DNA of 57,648 nucleotides from Mycobacterium sp. PO1. Its GTDB lineage: Bacteria; Actinomycetota; Actinomycetes; Mycobacteriales; Mycobacteriaceae. The stretch spans positions 1 through 57,648 of the forward strand of contig NZ_BLTG01000033.1 of NCBI RefSeq assembly GCF_017312405.1. The letters are read 5' to 3'. Below the pieces are notes generated by a model. It was not told the origin of the DNA and searched no databases. It saw only the letters and a program-made list of their open reading frames with translations. The translations under genes and the position numbers were made by a program. The number at the start of each line of letters is the position of its first letter. The first letter of the stretch is position 1. Shown here piece by piece: positions 21,437-30,313 of this stretch.

Positions 21437-21847
21437 TCAGCCGTCGGCAGCCTCGGAACTGTAGGCGCCCAGCAGATCCCGGGCCGAGACGACCCCGACC
21501 AGCGACCCGTCCTGTTCGACCAGGATATGGCGGATGTAGTGCTCCATCATCCGGTTCGCCACCTCGTCGACGGTGTCCTCGGCGCTCGCCCAGACCAGTT
21601 TGGTACTGGCGACATCGCCGGCCCGCACGGTGGTCGGATCACTGCCGGCGGCCACCACGCGCACGACATCACGCTCGCTGAGGACCGCGGCGGGGCGTTG
21701 CTCGTCTCCGACCACGACCATGCCGACGTCACGGGAGACCAGCGCACGGGCTACGTCGGCGATGGAGGCGTCGGCAGACACCCGTGCCACCGAATCACCG
21801 GTGAGAGTCGAGACCGGGGTGGAGCCAACCAGCGGTATACGTGTCAT
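21437..21847 (-). CDS. Two-CBS-domain protein
   Basis: This 136-residue protein consists almost only of a CBS pair (Bateman module): about 12-65 (STLTGDSVARVSADASIADVARALVS register) and about 75-130 (VWASAEDTVDEVANRMM, IRHILVEQDGSLVGVVSARDLLG). Such modules bind adenine nucleotides or related ligands and act as sensors. I chose the ATG at 21847 (MTRIPLVGSTP). GAAGGG touches the start with almost no spacing, so a slightly different start is possible. The frame is open further upstream, into low-GC DNA without coding character. Confidence 0.82.
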   Translation of the reverse strand: MTRIPLVGSTPVSTLTGDSVARVSADASIADVARALVSRDVGMVVVGDEQRPAAVLSERDVVRVVAAGSDPTTVRAGDVASTKLVWASAEDTVDEVANRMMEHYIRHILVEQDGSLVGVVSARDLLGAYSSEAADG

Positions 21848-21906
21848 CCCTTCATGCTGCTCGGTGCGCTCGCCTGCGCCTAGTGACCTCCGACCCTTCT
21901 TCTGGG

Positions 21907-21930
21907 GATCTCGGACCCTGCGCCGAGATC
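21907..21930. promoter_or_regulatory. Inverted repeat upstream of the CBS gene
   Basis: GATCTCGG (21907-21914) and CCGAGATC (21923-21930) form a perfect 8-bp inverted repeat with an 8-base spacer, 60 bp upstream of the CBS gene start. It could be an operator or a small hairpin. Its protein partner is unknown. Confidence 0.45.
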
Positions 21931-22330
21931 TGGTATTCGATGTTGCTGAACACTGGTCATGACTACCGATGCGCGAGAACAGTACTTTGCTCAATGGCAC
22001 TGATCCGTATACTCGGCCGAGGCGATGTAGTCCCGTGGTCACCGGTGATGTCATTCATTTGGACACTGCCGCGCTCATTGTTCGCGTATTCGACAATCGC
22101 AAAGAAGTTAGTCGCCGGACTACCTGTCGGCTGGCTGACGGGATCTCTTCAAGGCCGATAATGATATTTGCCGAAAGCGGCTTGCACTTGTACGATCAGC
22201 CGATCTGAGCTGCTAGATGATGCTACAAAACGTTGTCCTTCGAGTTAGCTTAGATAGGTCAACTATGTGTCTGTGACGGCGCATCTGGGTCAAGAGACCT
22301 TCATCCTTGACGCTGCCGTCGGAAGTCGGG

Positions 22331-22357
22331 TTGAATGCTTTTCACAGTCGTTAATAT
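22331..22357 (+). promoter_or_regulatory. Candidate promoter of the glycosidase gene
   Basis: TTGAAT at 22331-22336 and TAATAT at 22352-22357 are separated by 15 bp, about 75 bp before the start codon. The spacing is short for a standard promoter, but TAATAT is a strong -10 match in this GC-rich setting. Confidence 0.4.
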
Positions 22358-22433
22358 CGTTTCGTGATCGGAATCCAGGCCGGGGCCGGCCACCGAGATG
22401 CGGGCGCTGAGGTGAGACGGGAGTGCGTTGCTG

Positions 22434-25400
22434 ATGGGTTACGGACGATTTGTCGGACGTGTTGGTGTGTTAGCTGTGGCGTTGGGGATCGGGTTGGCCG
22501 GTCCAGCGGTGGCTACTGCGGACCCCTCCGACGAGAGCAGCACCAGTGGAGCCGGTCCCGACAACGCCAGCACCGAGGCGGCGAGGACCGGGGCGGCCGC
22601 GGAGGCCTCGACAGATCCCGACGACTCGAACTCGGACGCCGACCCGGCAGGTGCGGGTGACACCGCCCTCGATGACGCCGAACAGGACGACGTCGATGCC
22701 GCGGACGCCGTCGCCGACGAACTGGACGAGATGGTCGACGACGAACAGAACGACGAGCTCGAGGCCGTCGCTGCGGAGGAAGACGGGGTCGTCGTTGCCG
22801 ACGGGGCTGCCGACCCGGCCGGCTCCGATGACGACGCCGCCGACCCGGACGACACCTCCGATGTCGGTGCCGAAGGCCAGGTGAGCCCCGGTGTCGACCT
22901 GGATTCCCCTGTCGGTGATGTCGAGTCGAACGGCGCCGCCGCAGCCGATCCGGCCGACGGCTCTGCTGGGTCTGCGTACGGATCGCCACCGGCCGAGGAG
23001 GCGCCGGCCGAGTCCGAGCCGGATGCGCAGACCGCGTCTGAGCCGCAGTCCGAGCCTGCTCCGACCGACGCCGCGGTCGGCAGTGACGGCGGTCAGCCGG
23101 CGACAACCGCCCGGTCCGCCGCCACGGCGCTGCGGCAGCAGTCGACGCCCGACGCCGCCACCACTGTCGTCGACACGGACGACGCGTCGGTCGACCCGGC
23201 ACCGCAGACCGCGACCACGGGTCTGGCCGGGTTGGTGTCGAAGTTCCTGGGGCTCCTCGGAATCGGGCCGTCGGCCGGCGACACCGGCGTCCCGCTGCCG
23301 ACCTTCGAATTCGTCACCGCGGTGTTCGGGGCGATCCGGCGCGAGATGGACCGGTTGTTCTCCAACGACGGGCCCAACGCCGCGCCGGTGTTGACCGGGC
23401 AGGCGGGGCCGGGAGTGCTCACCGGGTCGCTGGGCGCCACGGATCCCGAGGGCGACCCGTTGCGCTACAGCGTGGTTCAGGCGCCCGGCCAGGGTGCGGT
23501 GACCGTCGACGCGGACGGCGACTTCGTCTACACCGCCGGCCCGGATCTCGCCGCCGCCGGTGGCACCGACACCTTCGTCATCCGGGTCCGCGACACCGGG
23601 TTCCGGCTGCTGTCCGCCGGCCCGCGCACCACCGAGGTCCCGGTGACCGTGACCGTCTCCGCCGCCGAGGCCGGTGGCGGTGAGACGTCTGCAGCCGCCG
23701 CGCCGACCGCCATGCTGCTGGCCGCGGCGCAGGCCACCTCCACCGGCAGCGGATCGGTGTATCAGGTCAGCGCGTCAGGGCCGGACATCGTCGGCTTCGA
23801 CCCGGCCAAGGACAAACTCGACCTCGGTGACGTGTCAGTGCACAACTTCATCGTCGTCGACACCGCCGAAGGCGTCGGGTTCCGCAACCCGTGGTCAGGT
23901 GAGACGGCGATCGTCCAGGGTGTGTCGCTGGGTCAGCTCACCGTCGACAGCTTCACCCCGATCATCAACGATCACCTGCGCCAGGATCTTTCGGGCGCAC
24001 TGGCGTGGGAACACGGCGTCACCGCGGCGCCCGGCACGGTGTATGCGCGGTCCCACGAAGTGGGCCAGATCGACCGCGTCGCATTCGACGCCGCCACCGA
24101 CGTCGTCGACTTCCGCTACTACGGCACCCGCGAACAGCTCTACATGACAGACACCCCCGAAGGCGTCGTCATCTCGAACGCGGGGACCGGTCAGGCCCTG
24201 ATCCTGCAGGGCGTCACCACCTCCCAGCTCACCGCCACGAACTTCGTCTTCCACAACGCCCAGGTCCGCGAGGACCGGTTGCACCTGCAGCTCGGCATCG
24301 GCACCGTGCCCAACTCGCAAGTGCTTCCCCAGGGGGTGCCGATCGCCGGCACCGACAACTGGCCGACGGCCGCCGGAAACGGTGCGCCCCCGAGCGGGCA
24401 GACCGGCACCACCACGACGATCGCGTGGCAGTACGGCACCCACACCACGCTCGACTTCGACCCTGCCGCCGACACCCTGGACTTCGGCTGGTTCAAAGCC
24501 CACGAATTCGCCGTTGACGAAGTCAGTGGCTCGACCCGCATCGCCATCGTCAACAACAACCAGTCCTACACGTTGACCGGTGTCGGCCTCGGTGAGCTCC
24601 AGATGAGCAACATCGTCGCCCTCGACGACACTGCCCGCGCCAAGTGGCAGACGCTGATCTCCAACGCGGCGCCGCCGGTTTCGAGTCCGACCGTCTCCGT
24701 CGGTGACGCCAGCGCCTCCGAAGGTGACTCGGATTCCACGACGCTGACCTTCACAGTGACCCTGTCCGAGCCGGCCGGTCAGCCGGTCACAGTCAGCTAC
24801 TCCACAGCCAACGGCACCGCCACCGCGGCGGGCGCCGACTACACGCCCACGGTCGGCACGCTGACCTTCGCCGCCGGTGAGACCGTCAAGACGGTGAATG
24901 TCGCGGTCACCGGTGACACCATGATCGAGCTCGACGAGCAGTTCACTTTGAACCTGTCGGCGCCGGTCAACGCTGTCATCGGTGACGGCGTGGGCGTCGC
25001 GACCATCGTCAACGACGACGTCGACACCGCCCCGTCGACTCCGCCGGCGGTGTCCATCGCCGACCTCACCGTCGCCGAGGGCGATGGCGAGCACAGCCAC
25101 TTCATGTTCACGGTGACCTTGGACAAGGCGTCCGACGAGACCGTGACCGTGCAGTACTCGACGTCCGACGGCACGGCCATTGCCGGTGTGGACTACACCG
25201 CCACCACGGGCACCGTCACGTTCGCGCCGGGCGTCACGACACAACTCGTTCATGTCGACGTCATCGGTGATGCCGCCGCAGAGCCGAACGAAACGTTCAC
25301 AGTCACACTGTCGAGCCCGGTCGGCGCGACGCTGGCCGACGGCAGCGCGATCGGCACCATCACCGACGACGACACCGTCACCACCATGCCCGGCCTCAAC

Positions 25401-28400
25401 TCAGGCAACCCGGGCGACGAACTGTGGGGAGAGGCGTTCTACGCTCCCTACGTCGACATGGGTCTGTGGCCCGTCCCCGACCTCGTTGCGATTGCGCAGA
25501 GTCGCGGTGCCTCGTTGGTGACGCTCGGCTTCCTGCAGGCCACCCCCGACGGCAAGCTGGCCTGGGCCGGTCTGTCTGCGTTGGCGCCCGATTCGGACTT
25601 CGAACAGGCTCAGGCCATCAACAGTTCCATCGCGGCGCTACAGGCGGCCGGCGGTGACGTGATGATCTCATTCGGTGGAGCCTCCGGCACCAGCCTGGCC
25701 CAGTGGTACGCCACCCGCGGACTCAGTGCCCGTTCCCTGGCCGACGCCTACGTCGCTGTCGCACAGACGTATTCACTGCATCGAATCGACTTCGACATCG
25801 AGGGGGCCGCGGTAGCCGACGCTGCCTCGATCGCGTTGCGCAGCCAGGCGTTGGCGTTGCTGCAGCAGGATCTGCCCGACCTCGAGGTGTGGTACACGCT
25901 GCCGGTGTTGCCCACGGGCCTGACCGCCGACGGCCTGAACGTGGTCCGTTCGGCGGTCGACGCGGGCGTCACACTCGACGGGGTCAACGTGATGGCGATG
26001 GACTACGGCGAGTCCGCCGCGCCGACCAGCGGCCCGAACGCCAAGACCATGGGCGCCTACGCGATCCAGGCCGCCGAGTCCACCTATGCCCAATTGTCCG
26101 CGCTCTACGGCGAGTTCGGTCAGTCCTTCGGCTGGAATCAGGTCGGGGTGACGCCGATGATCGGGGTCAACGACGTCACTACCGAGGTGTTCACGGTCGC
26201 CGACGCCCAGGCGCTCGAAGAGTTCGCCCGCGCCAAGGGTCTCGGGATGCTGTCGATGTGGTCGGTGGCCCGCGACACCCCGGGCAGCCTCGGGCAGGCC
26301 TCACCCACCGCATCGGGCCTCGACCTGCCCGCCGGCAGCTTCAGTGCCGTCTTCAACGACTACGGCACCGCCAACGACGTCGGCGACGCGCTACCCACGC
26401 TGTCCATCTCCGATGCCTCCGTCGTCGAGGGCGACGGCGGGCAGACCCACGTGATGTTCACGGTGACGTTGAGCGCGGCCTCGGATGAGGCGGTGTCGGT
26501 GGGGTATGTGACGTCGAACGGGACCGCCACGGCGGGCGTGGACTACACGGCGGGATCCGGGGTGGTGACGTTCGCGCCCGGGGTGACCTCGCAGATGGTG
26601 CATGTGACGGTCACCGGGGATACCGCGGTGGAGGGGAACGAGACGTTCACGGTGAGTTTGTCGAATCCGTCGGGGGCGACGATCGCTGATGGTTCGGCGG
26701 TGGGCACGATCACCAATGATGATGTGGCGCCGACTCCGACGCCGGGTGCGTCGTCGGTGACCTATGTGGTCTCCGATGACTGGGGTTCAGGTTTCGTGGC
26801 CGGGGTGAAGGTGACTGCGGGTTCGGCCTTTGACGGCTGGACGGTGGAGTTCGATACGCCGGCTCAGATCAGCAATATCTGGAACGCCGAGATCGTCAGT
26901 CATGTCGGTCAGCACTATGTCGTGCGTAATGCGTCGTGGAACGCCAAGGTGGCCGCGGGGCAGAGTGTGGAGTTCGGTTTCCAGGCGGCGCCCGGTGGTG
27001 GGTCGTCGGCGGTGACGGGGTTCAAGGTCAACGGGTCGTCGACCGGTGGGCCCGCGCCGGTGGTGCCGAAGGTGTCGGTGGCTGATGCGTCGGTCGTCGA
27101 AGGCAACAGTGGCACCACGCAGTTGACGTTCACGGTGACGTTGGATGCGGCCTCGGATGAGGCGGTGTCGGTGGGGTATGTGACCTCGAACGGGACCGCG
27201 ACGGCCGGGGTGGACTACACCGCCGCAGACGGCACCATCACCTTCGCGCCCGGGGTGTTGTCCCAGCAGATCAGCGTCACCGTCACCGGGGACGGAACTG
27301 CCGAAACCGACGAGACGTTCACGCTGACCCTGTCCAGCCCGTCCGGGGTGACGGTCGCCGACGGCTCCGCGACCGGCACCATCGTCAACGACGACGTGAT
27401 CAACCCGGCGAACCTGATGCTGAGCATCTCCGACGCGTCGGTGGTCGAAGGCGCGCCGGGCAGCGGCGTCGCCCCCGGCTGGTTCAGCACATCGGGTAAC
27501 CAGATCGTCGACTCGGCAGGCAATCCCGTGCAGATCGCCGGTATCAACTGGTTCGGCATGGAGAGCGACATCTTCACGCCGCACGGGCTGTGGACCCGCA
27601 ACTATCAGGACATGATGGATCAGATGGTGGCCCTGGAGTTCAACACCATCCGGCTGCCCTACTCCAGTGAGATGTTGCACACCACCAAGATGCCGTCCGG
27701 CATCGACTTCTACCGCAACCCCGAACTGGCCGGGTTGACCCCGATCGAGATCATGGACGAGGTCATCCGTTATGCCGGCGAGGTCGGGCTTCGGGTGATC
27801 CTCGACCACCACCGCAGCAGCGCCGGGGCCGGCGCCACCGCCAACGGGCTGTGGTACGAGGGCCAGTACACGGAGGCGCAGTGGATCGCGGATTGGCAGA
27901 TGCTGGCCGCGCGCTACGCTGACGACCCCACCGTGATCGGGGCCGACCTGCACAACGAACCGCACAACGGGACGTGGGGCGGTGGGGGCGCGACCGACTG
28001 GGCGGCGGCCGCCGAGCGTGCCGGCAATGCGATTCTGGCGGTCAACGACAACTGGTTGATCTTCGTCGAGGGCGTGGCCAGCTATGAGGGACAGCACTAT
28101 TGGTGGGGCGGCAACCTGATGGGGGTGGCCGACCGGCCCATCGTGCTCGACGTGGCCGACCGGGTGGTGTATTCGCCGCACGACTATCCGAACTCGGTCT
28201 ACGCCCAACCGTGGTTCCAGGGCGCCGATTTCGGGGACGCGTTGCCCGACAAGTTCGAGCAGATGTGGGGTTACATCTACGAGCAGAACATCGCCCCGAT
28301 CTATCTCGGCGAGTTCGGTACCAGGCTCAGCGATCCCAAGGACGTCGTCTGGTACGAGGCGATCACGTCGTACCTGTCGGGTGACTTCGACAACGACGGC

Positions 28401-28859
28401 ACCATCGACATCGCCGCGGGCACCGAGGACATGTCGTGGACGTTCTGGTCGTGGAACCCCAATTCGACCGACACCGGCGGCATCCTGGCCGACGACTGGA
28501 ACACGGTCAACGCGAACAAGCTGGTCTATCTCGAGGCGTTGCAGTTCGACTTCGACGAGGGCACCTCAGGTGTGTTGGCGAACTTCGTGGTGACCCTGGC
28601 CCAGCCGTCGAACCAGACGGTGACGGTGCAGTACGCGACGTCCAACGGCACCGCCACCGGCGGCGACGATTACGTCGCGGCCACCGGCACGCTGACGTTC
28701 GCACCGGGGGAGACCAGCAAGACCATCAGCGTGGTGGTGCTCGGCGACACCGTCGCCGAGGGCACCGAGAGCTTCCTGGTCACGCTGTCCAGCCCGACCG
28801 GTGCCACGGTCGGTGACGGCACCGGCACCGGCACGATCACCGACGCCACCGTCGTGTAG
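22434..28859 (+). CDS. Exported multidomain GH18-CBM2-GH5 protein with Calx-beta repeats
   Basis: The 2,141-residue protein starts with a signal-peptide-like segment (VLAVALGIGLAGPAVATADP) and an acidic Ser/Asp/Ala-rich region to about 265. A cadherin/VCBS-like domain (about 320-410) and beta-rich repeats with FDPAxDxLDxG units (about 440-740) follow. Then come Calx-beta 1 (751-862) and 2 (870-979), and a GH18 chitinase-like domain (985-1312) with the catalytic D1119-F-D1121-I-E1123. Next are Calx-beta 3 (1321-1432), a CBM2 (1436-1540) and Calx-beta 4 (1544-1656). A lone Calx-beta first strand precedes a GH5 cellulase-like domain (1681-2037; acid/base E1842 in HNEPHNG, nucleophile E1960 in YLGEFGT), and Calx-beta 5 ends the protein. 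Likely role: calcium-dependent extracellular attack on chitin- and cellulose-type glucans. The ATG at 22434 is used; a TTG at 22428 is possible. Confidence 0.9.
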   Translation: MGYGRFVGRVGVLAVALGIGLAGPAVATADPSDESSTSGAGPDNASTEAARTGAAAEASTDPDDSNSDADPAGAGDTALDDAEQDDVDAADAVADELDEMVDDEQNDELEAVAAEEDGVVVADGAADPAGSDDDAADPDDTSDVGAEGQVSPGVDLDSPVGDVESNGAAAADPADGSAGSAYGSPPAEEAPAESEPDAQTASEPQSEPAPTDAAVGSDGGQPATTARSAATALRQQSTPDAATTVVDTDDASVDPAPQTATTGLAGLVSKFLGLLGIGPSAGDTGVPLPTFEFVTAVFGAIRREMDRLFSNDGPNAAPVLTGQAGPGVLTGSLGATDPEGDPLRYSVVQAPGQGAVTVDADGDFVYTAGPDLAAAGGTDTFVIRVRDTGFRLLSAGPRTTEVPVTVTVSAAEAGGGETSAAAAPTAMLLAAAQATSTGSGSVYQVSASGPDIVGFDPAKDKLDLGDVSVHNFIVVDTAEGVGFRNPWSGETAIVQGVSLGQLTVDSFTPIINDHLRQDLSGALAWEHGVTAAPGTVYARSHEVGQIDRVAFDAATDVVDFRYYGTREQLYMTDTPEGVVISNAGTGQALILQGVTTSQLTATNFVFHNAQVREDRLHLQLGIGTVPNSQVLPQGVPIAGTDNWPTAAGNGAPPSGQTGTTTTIAWQYGTHTTLDFDPAADTLDFGWFKAHEFAVDEVSGSTRIAIVNNNQSYTLTGVGLGELQMSNIVALDDTARAKWQTLISNAAPPVSSPTVSVGDASASEGDSDSTTLTFTVTLSEPAGQPVTVSYSTANGTATAAGADYTPTVGTLTFAAGETVKTVNVAVTGDTMIELDEQFTLNLSAPVNAVIGDGVGVATIVNDDVDTAPSTPPAVSIADLTVAEGDGEHSHFMFTVTLDKASDETVTVQYSTSDGTAIAGVDYTATTGTVTFAPGVTTQLVHVDVIGDAAAEPNETFTVTLSSPVGATLADGSAIGTITDDDTVTTMPGLNSGNPGDELWGEAFYAPYVDMGLWPVPDLVAIAQSRGASLVTLGFLQATPDGKLAWAGLSALAPDSDFEQAQAINSSIAALQAAGGDVMISFGGASGTSLAQWYATRGLSARSLADAYVAVAQTYSLHRIDFDIEGAAVADAASIALRSQALALLQQDLPDLEVWYTLPVLPTGLTADGLNVVRSAVDAGVTLDGVNVMAMDYGESAAPTSGPNAKTMGAYAIQAAESTYAQLSALYGEFGQSFGWNQVGVTPMIGVNDVTTEVFTVADAQALEEFARAKGLGMLSMWSVARDTPGSLGQASPTASGLDLPAGSFSAVFNDYGTANDVGDALPTLSISDASVVEGDGGQTHVMFTVTLSAASDEAVSVGYVTSNGTATAGVDYTAGSGVVTFAPGVTSQMVHVTVTGDTAVEGNETFTVSLSNPSGATIADGSAVGTITNDDVAPTPTPGASSVTYVVSDDWGSGFVAGVKVTAGSAFDGWTVEFDTPAQISNIWNAEIVSHVGQHYVVRNASWNAKVAAGQSVEFGFQAAPGGGSSAVTGFKVNGSSTGGPAPVVPKVSVADASVVEGNSGTTQLTFTVTLDAASDEAVSVGYVTSNGTATAGVDYTAADGTITFAPGVLSQQISVTVTGDGTAETDETFTLTLSSPSGVTVADGSATGTIVNDDVINPANLMLSISDASVVEGAPGSGVAPGWFSTSGNQIVDSAGNPVQIAGINWFGMESDIFTPHGLWTRNYQDMMDQMVALEFNTIRLPYSSEMLHTTKMPSGIDFYRNPELAGLTPIEIMDEVIRYAGEVGLRVILDHHRSSAGAGATANGLWYEGQYTEAQWIADWQMLAARYADDPTVIGADLHNEPHNGTWGGGGATDWAAAAERAGNAILAVNDNWLIFVEGVASYEGQHYWWGGNLMGVADRPIVLDVADRVVYSPHDYPNSVYAQPWFQGADFGDALPDKFEQMWGYIYEQNIAPIYLGEFGTRLSDPKDVVWYEAITSYLSGDFDNDGTIDIAAGTEDMSWTFWSWNPNSTDTGGILADDWNTVNANKLVYLEALQFDFDEGTSGVLANFVVTLAQPSNQTVTVQYATSNGTATGGDDYVAATGTLTFAPGETSKTISVVVLGDTVAEGTESFLVTLSSPTGATVGDGTGTGTITDATVV

Positions 28860-28901
28860 CCGACGCGTCCGAGCTCGTGGACGGTGTGACAACCTGGAGG
28901 C

Positions 28902-29861
28902 ATGGGAAGGTACGCAGGTGTTTTCGGCCCGCACGCTCCGGAAGCCACCTATGTCGCGCACGACTACGCCGAACAACTCTTCGACACCGGCGAGGTCGAG
29001 CTCAACTACGCAGTCACCGGCCGGTCCGACAAGCCGGCGCTGCTGCTGATCCCAGGCCAGTCGGAATCCTGGTGGGGCTATGAGGCGGTGATGCCGCTCC
29101 TGGCGGAGCACTTCCAGGTGCACGCCGTGGACCTTCGCGGGCAGGGCCGTTCCACCAGGACCCCGCATCGGTACACCCTCGACAACATCGGAAACGACCT
29201 CGTTCGTTTTCTCGACGGGGTCATCGGTCGTCCGGCCTTCATCAGCGGTCTGTCCTCAGGTGGCCTGGCCAGCGCCTGGCTCTCCGCCTACGCCAAGCCC
29301 GGCCAGGTGATCGCGGCATGTTGGGAAGATCCGCCGTTCTTCAGTTCGGAGACCGCGCCCGTCGTGGGGCCGCCGATCACCGACAGCATCGGTCCGCTGT
29401 TCGGGTTGTGGGCGAAGTATCTCGGAGACCAGTGGAGCGTCGGCGACTGGGACGGGTTCGTCGCCGCGGTGCCGGAGGAACTGGCCGACTGGCAGGCCCA
29501 CGTCGCGCTGGTCGTCGGTACCGAGGAGCCGGCCCAGAACCTGCGCGAGTACGACCCCGAGTGGGGCAAGGCTTTCATCACCGGAGCGTTCGCCGCCAGC
29601 TGCCCCCATCACGTGATGCTGAGCCAGGTGAAGGTTCCGGTGCTGTTCACCCATCACTTCCGGATGATCGACGAGAGCTCCGGGGGGCTGATCGGCGCGT
29701 GCTCGGACGTGCAGGCCGGGCGGGTGACCCAGTTGGTCAAAGGTGGCGGCGCGCCGCTCACCTACCGGTCGTTTCCGATGATGGGTCACTCCATGCACGG
29801 CCAGGACCCGGCAATGTTCGTCGAGATCTTCGTCGACTGGGCATCCACATTCACGCGGTGA
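28902..29861 (+). CDS. Alpha/beta hydrolase
   Basis: This is an alpha/beta-hydrolase-fold protein of 319 residues. It has an oxyanion HG-like LIPGQSESWWGYEAVMPLL segment, the VDLRGQGRS turn, and the nucleophile S118 in the elbow GLSSG. A late acid/His pair is likely in the C-terminal GHSMHGQDP region. There is no signal peptide. Substrate is unknown: haloperoxidase/esterase-type enzymes look like this. CTGGAGG precedes the ATG. It starts 42 bp after the glycosidase gene, so co-transcription with it is possible. Confidence 0.85.
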   Translation: MGRYAGVFGPHAPEATYVAHDYAEQLFDTGEVELNYAVTGRSDKPALLLIPGQSESWWGYEAVMPLLAEHFQVHAVDLRGQGRSTRTPHRYTLDNIGNDLVRFLDGVIGRPAFISGLSSGGLASAWLSAYAKPGQVIAACWEDPPFFSSETAPVVGPPITDSIGPLFGLWAKYLGDQWSVGDWDGFVAAVPEELADWQAHVALVVGTEEPAQNLREYDPEWGKAFITGAFAASCPHHVMLSQVKVPVLFTHHFRMIDESSGGLIGACSDVQAGRVTQLVKGGGAPLTYRSFPMMGHSMHGQDPAMFVEIFVDWASTFTR

Positions 29862-29923
29862 CGGACTGGCCACGGCGCGGCGGTGACGAGTTGCACCCAC
29901 ACTCGCCGCGTCTCTGACCCCGT

Positions 29924-30226
29924 TCAGGTCAGCGTGACCCGGATCGTGCCGTCGACCTCGGTGACCGCGTAGCAGGGCACCGACATGTCCGCCCCGGACA
30001 CCTCACGGCCCGTGCAGAGATCGAACGTGTGATTGTGCAGCGGGCACACGATGACCCGGTCGTCAGCCAGGCCGTCGGCCAACGGTCCGCCCTTGTGCGG
30101 GCAGACCGCACCGACGGCCCGCAGCGACCCGTCGCGGAGCCGGAAGACGGCGATCTGCTCGCCGTCGACGGCGAACGTGCGCCCCTCGCCGACAGGCACC
30201 TCGTCCAGGCGGCCCACCTCGGTCAT
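29924..30226 (-). CDS. nirD: Nitrite reductase small subunit NirD (Rieske)
   Basis: NirD is the small subunit of the assimilatory NADH nitrite reductase, which reduces nitrite to ammonium in the cytoplasm. The 100-residue Rieske-fold protein shows both cluster motifs, CPHKGG and CPLHNH. I chose the ATG at 30226 because GGAAGG lies 7 bases upstream; a GTG at 30232 would be only one base from it. It is downstream of nirB in the same orientation, with an 87-bp spacer that contains a large palindrome. Confidence 0.94.
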   Translation of the reverse strand: MTEVGRLDEVPVGEGRTFAVDGEQIAVFRLRDGSLRAVGAVCPHKGGPLADGLADDRVIVCPLHNHTFDLCTGREVSGADMSVPCYAVTEVDGTIRVTLT

Positions 30227-30239
30227 CGCCACACCTTCC

Positions 30240-30300
30240 GTTGAGACTGCGCCAGCAGCGGGATTTTCACCGAAAACACGACGCTGGACGCAGTCTCAAC
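30240..30300. repeat. 61-bp imperfect palindrome between nirB and nirD
   Basis: The outer arms GTTGAGACTGCG (30240-30251) and CGCAGTCTCAAC (30289-30300) are perfectly complementary over 12 bp. Inside them CCAGC (30252-30256) pairs with GCTGG (30283-30287) after a one-base bulge, and TTTTC (30264-30268) pairs with GAAAA (30272-30276) around an ACC loop. The whole unit is symmetric about base 30270. This architecture is that of REP/MITE-like dispersed palindromes. In the nirB-nirD transcript it would fold into a long hairpin just upstream of the nirD ribosome-binding site. Confidence 0.88.
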
Positions 30301-30313
30301 GCGGTCGTCGCCC

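Larger units (their letters stand above)
21848..22433. other. AT-rich intergenic region (586 bp)
   Basis: No convincing gene is present. The stretch is clearly poorer in G+C than its surroundings (for example 27 of 60 bases at 22201-22260). Two short frames (21841-22161 and 21969-22208, plus strand) have no recognisable similarity, codon bias or ribosome-binding site. The region separates the CBS gene from the large exported glycosidase, and must hold the promoters of both. The base composition suggests acquired DNA or a long regulated leader. Confidence 0.7.

Noticed and set aside
21969..22208. Small plus-strand gene of 79 codons in the AT-rich region
   Set aside because: No ribosome-binding site, no GC-rich third positions and no recognisable motif; an overlapping frame at 21841-22161 is equally unconvincing.
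26787..28208. Minus-strand frame of 473 codons opposite the glycosidase gene
   Set aside because: It lies wholly inside the CBM2-GH5 coding region and shows no independent family.
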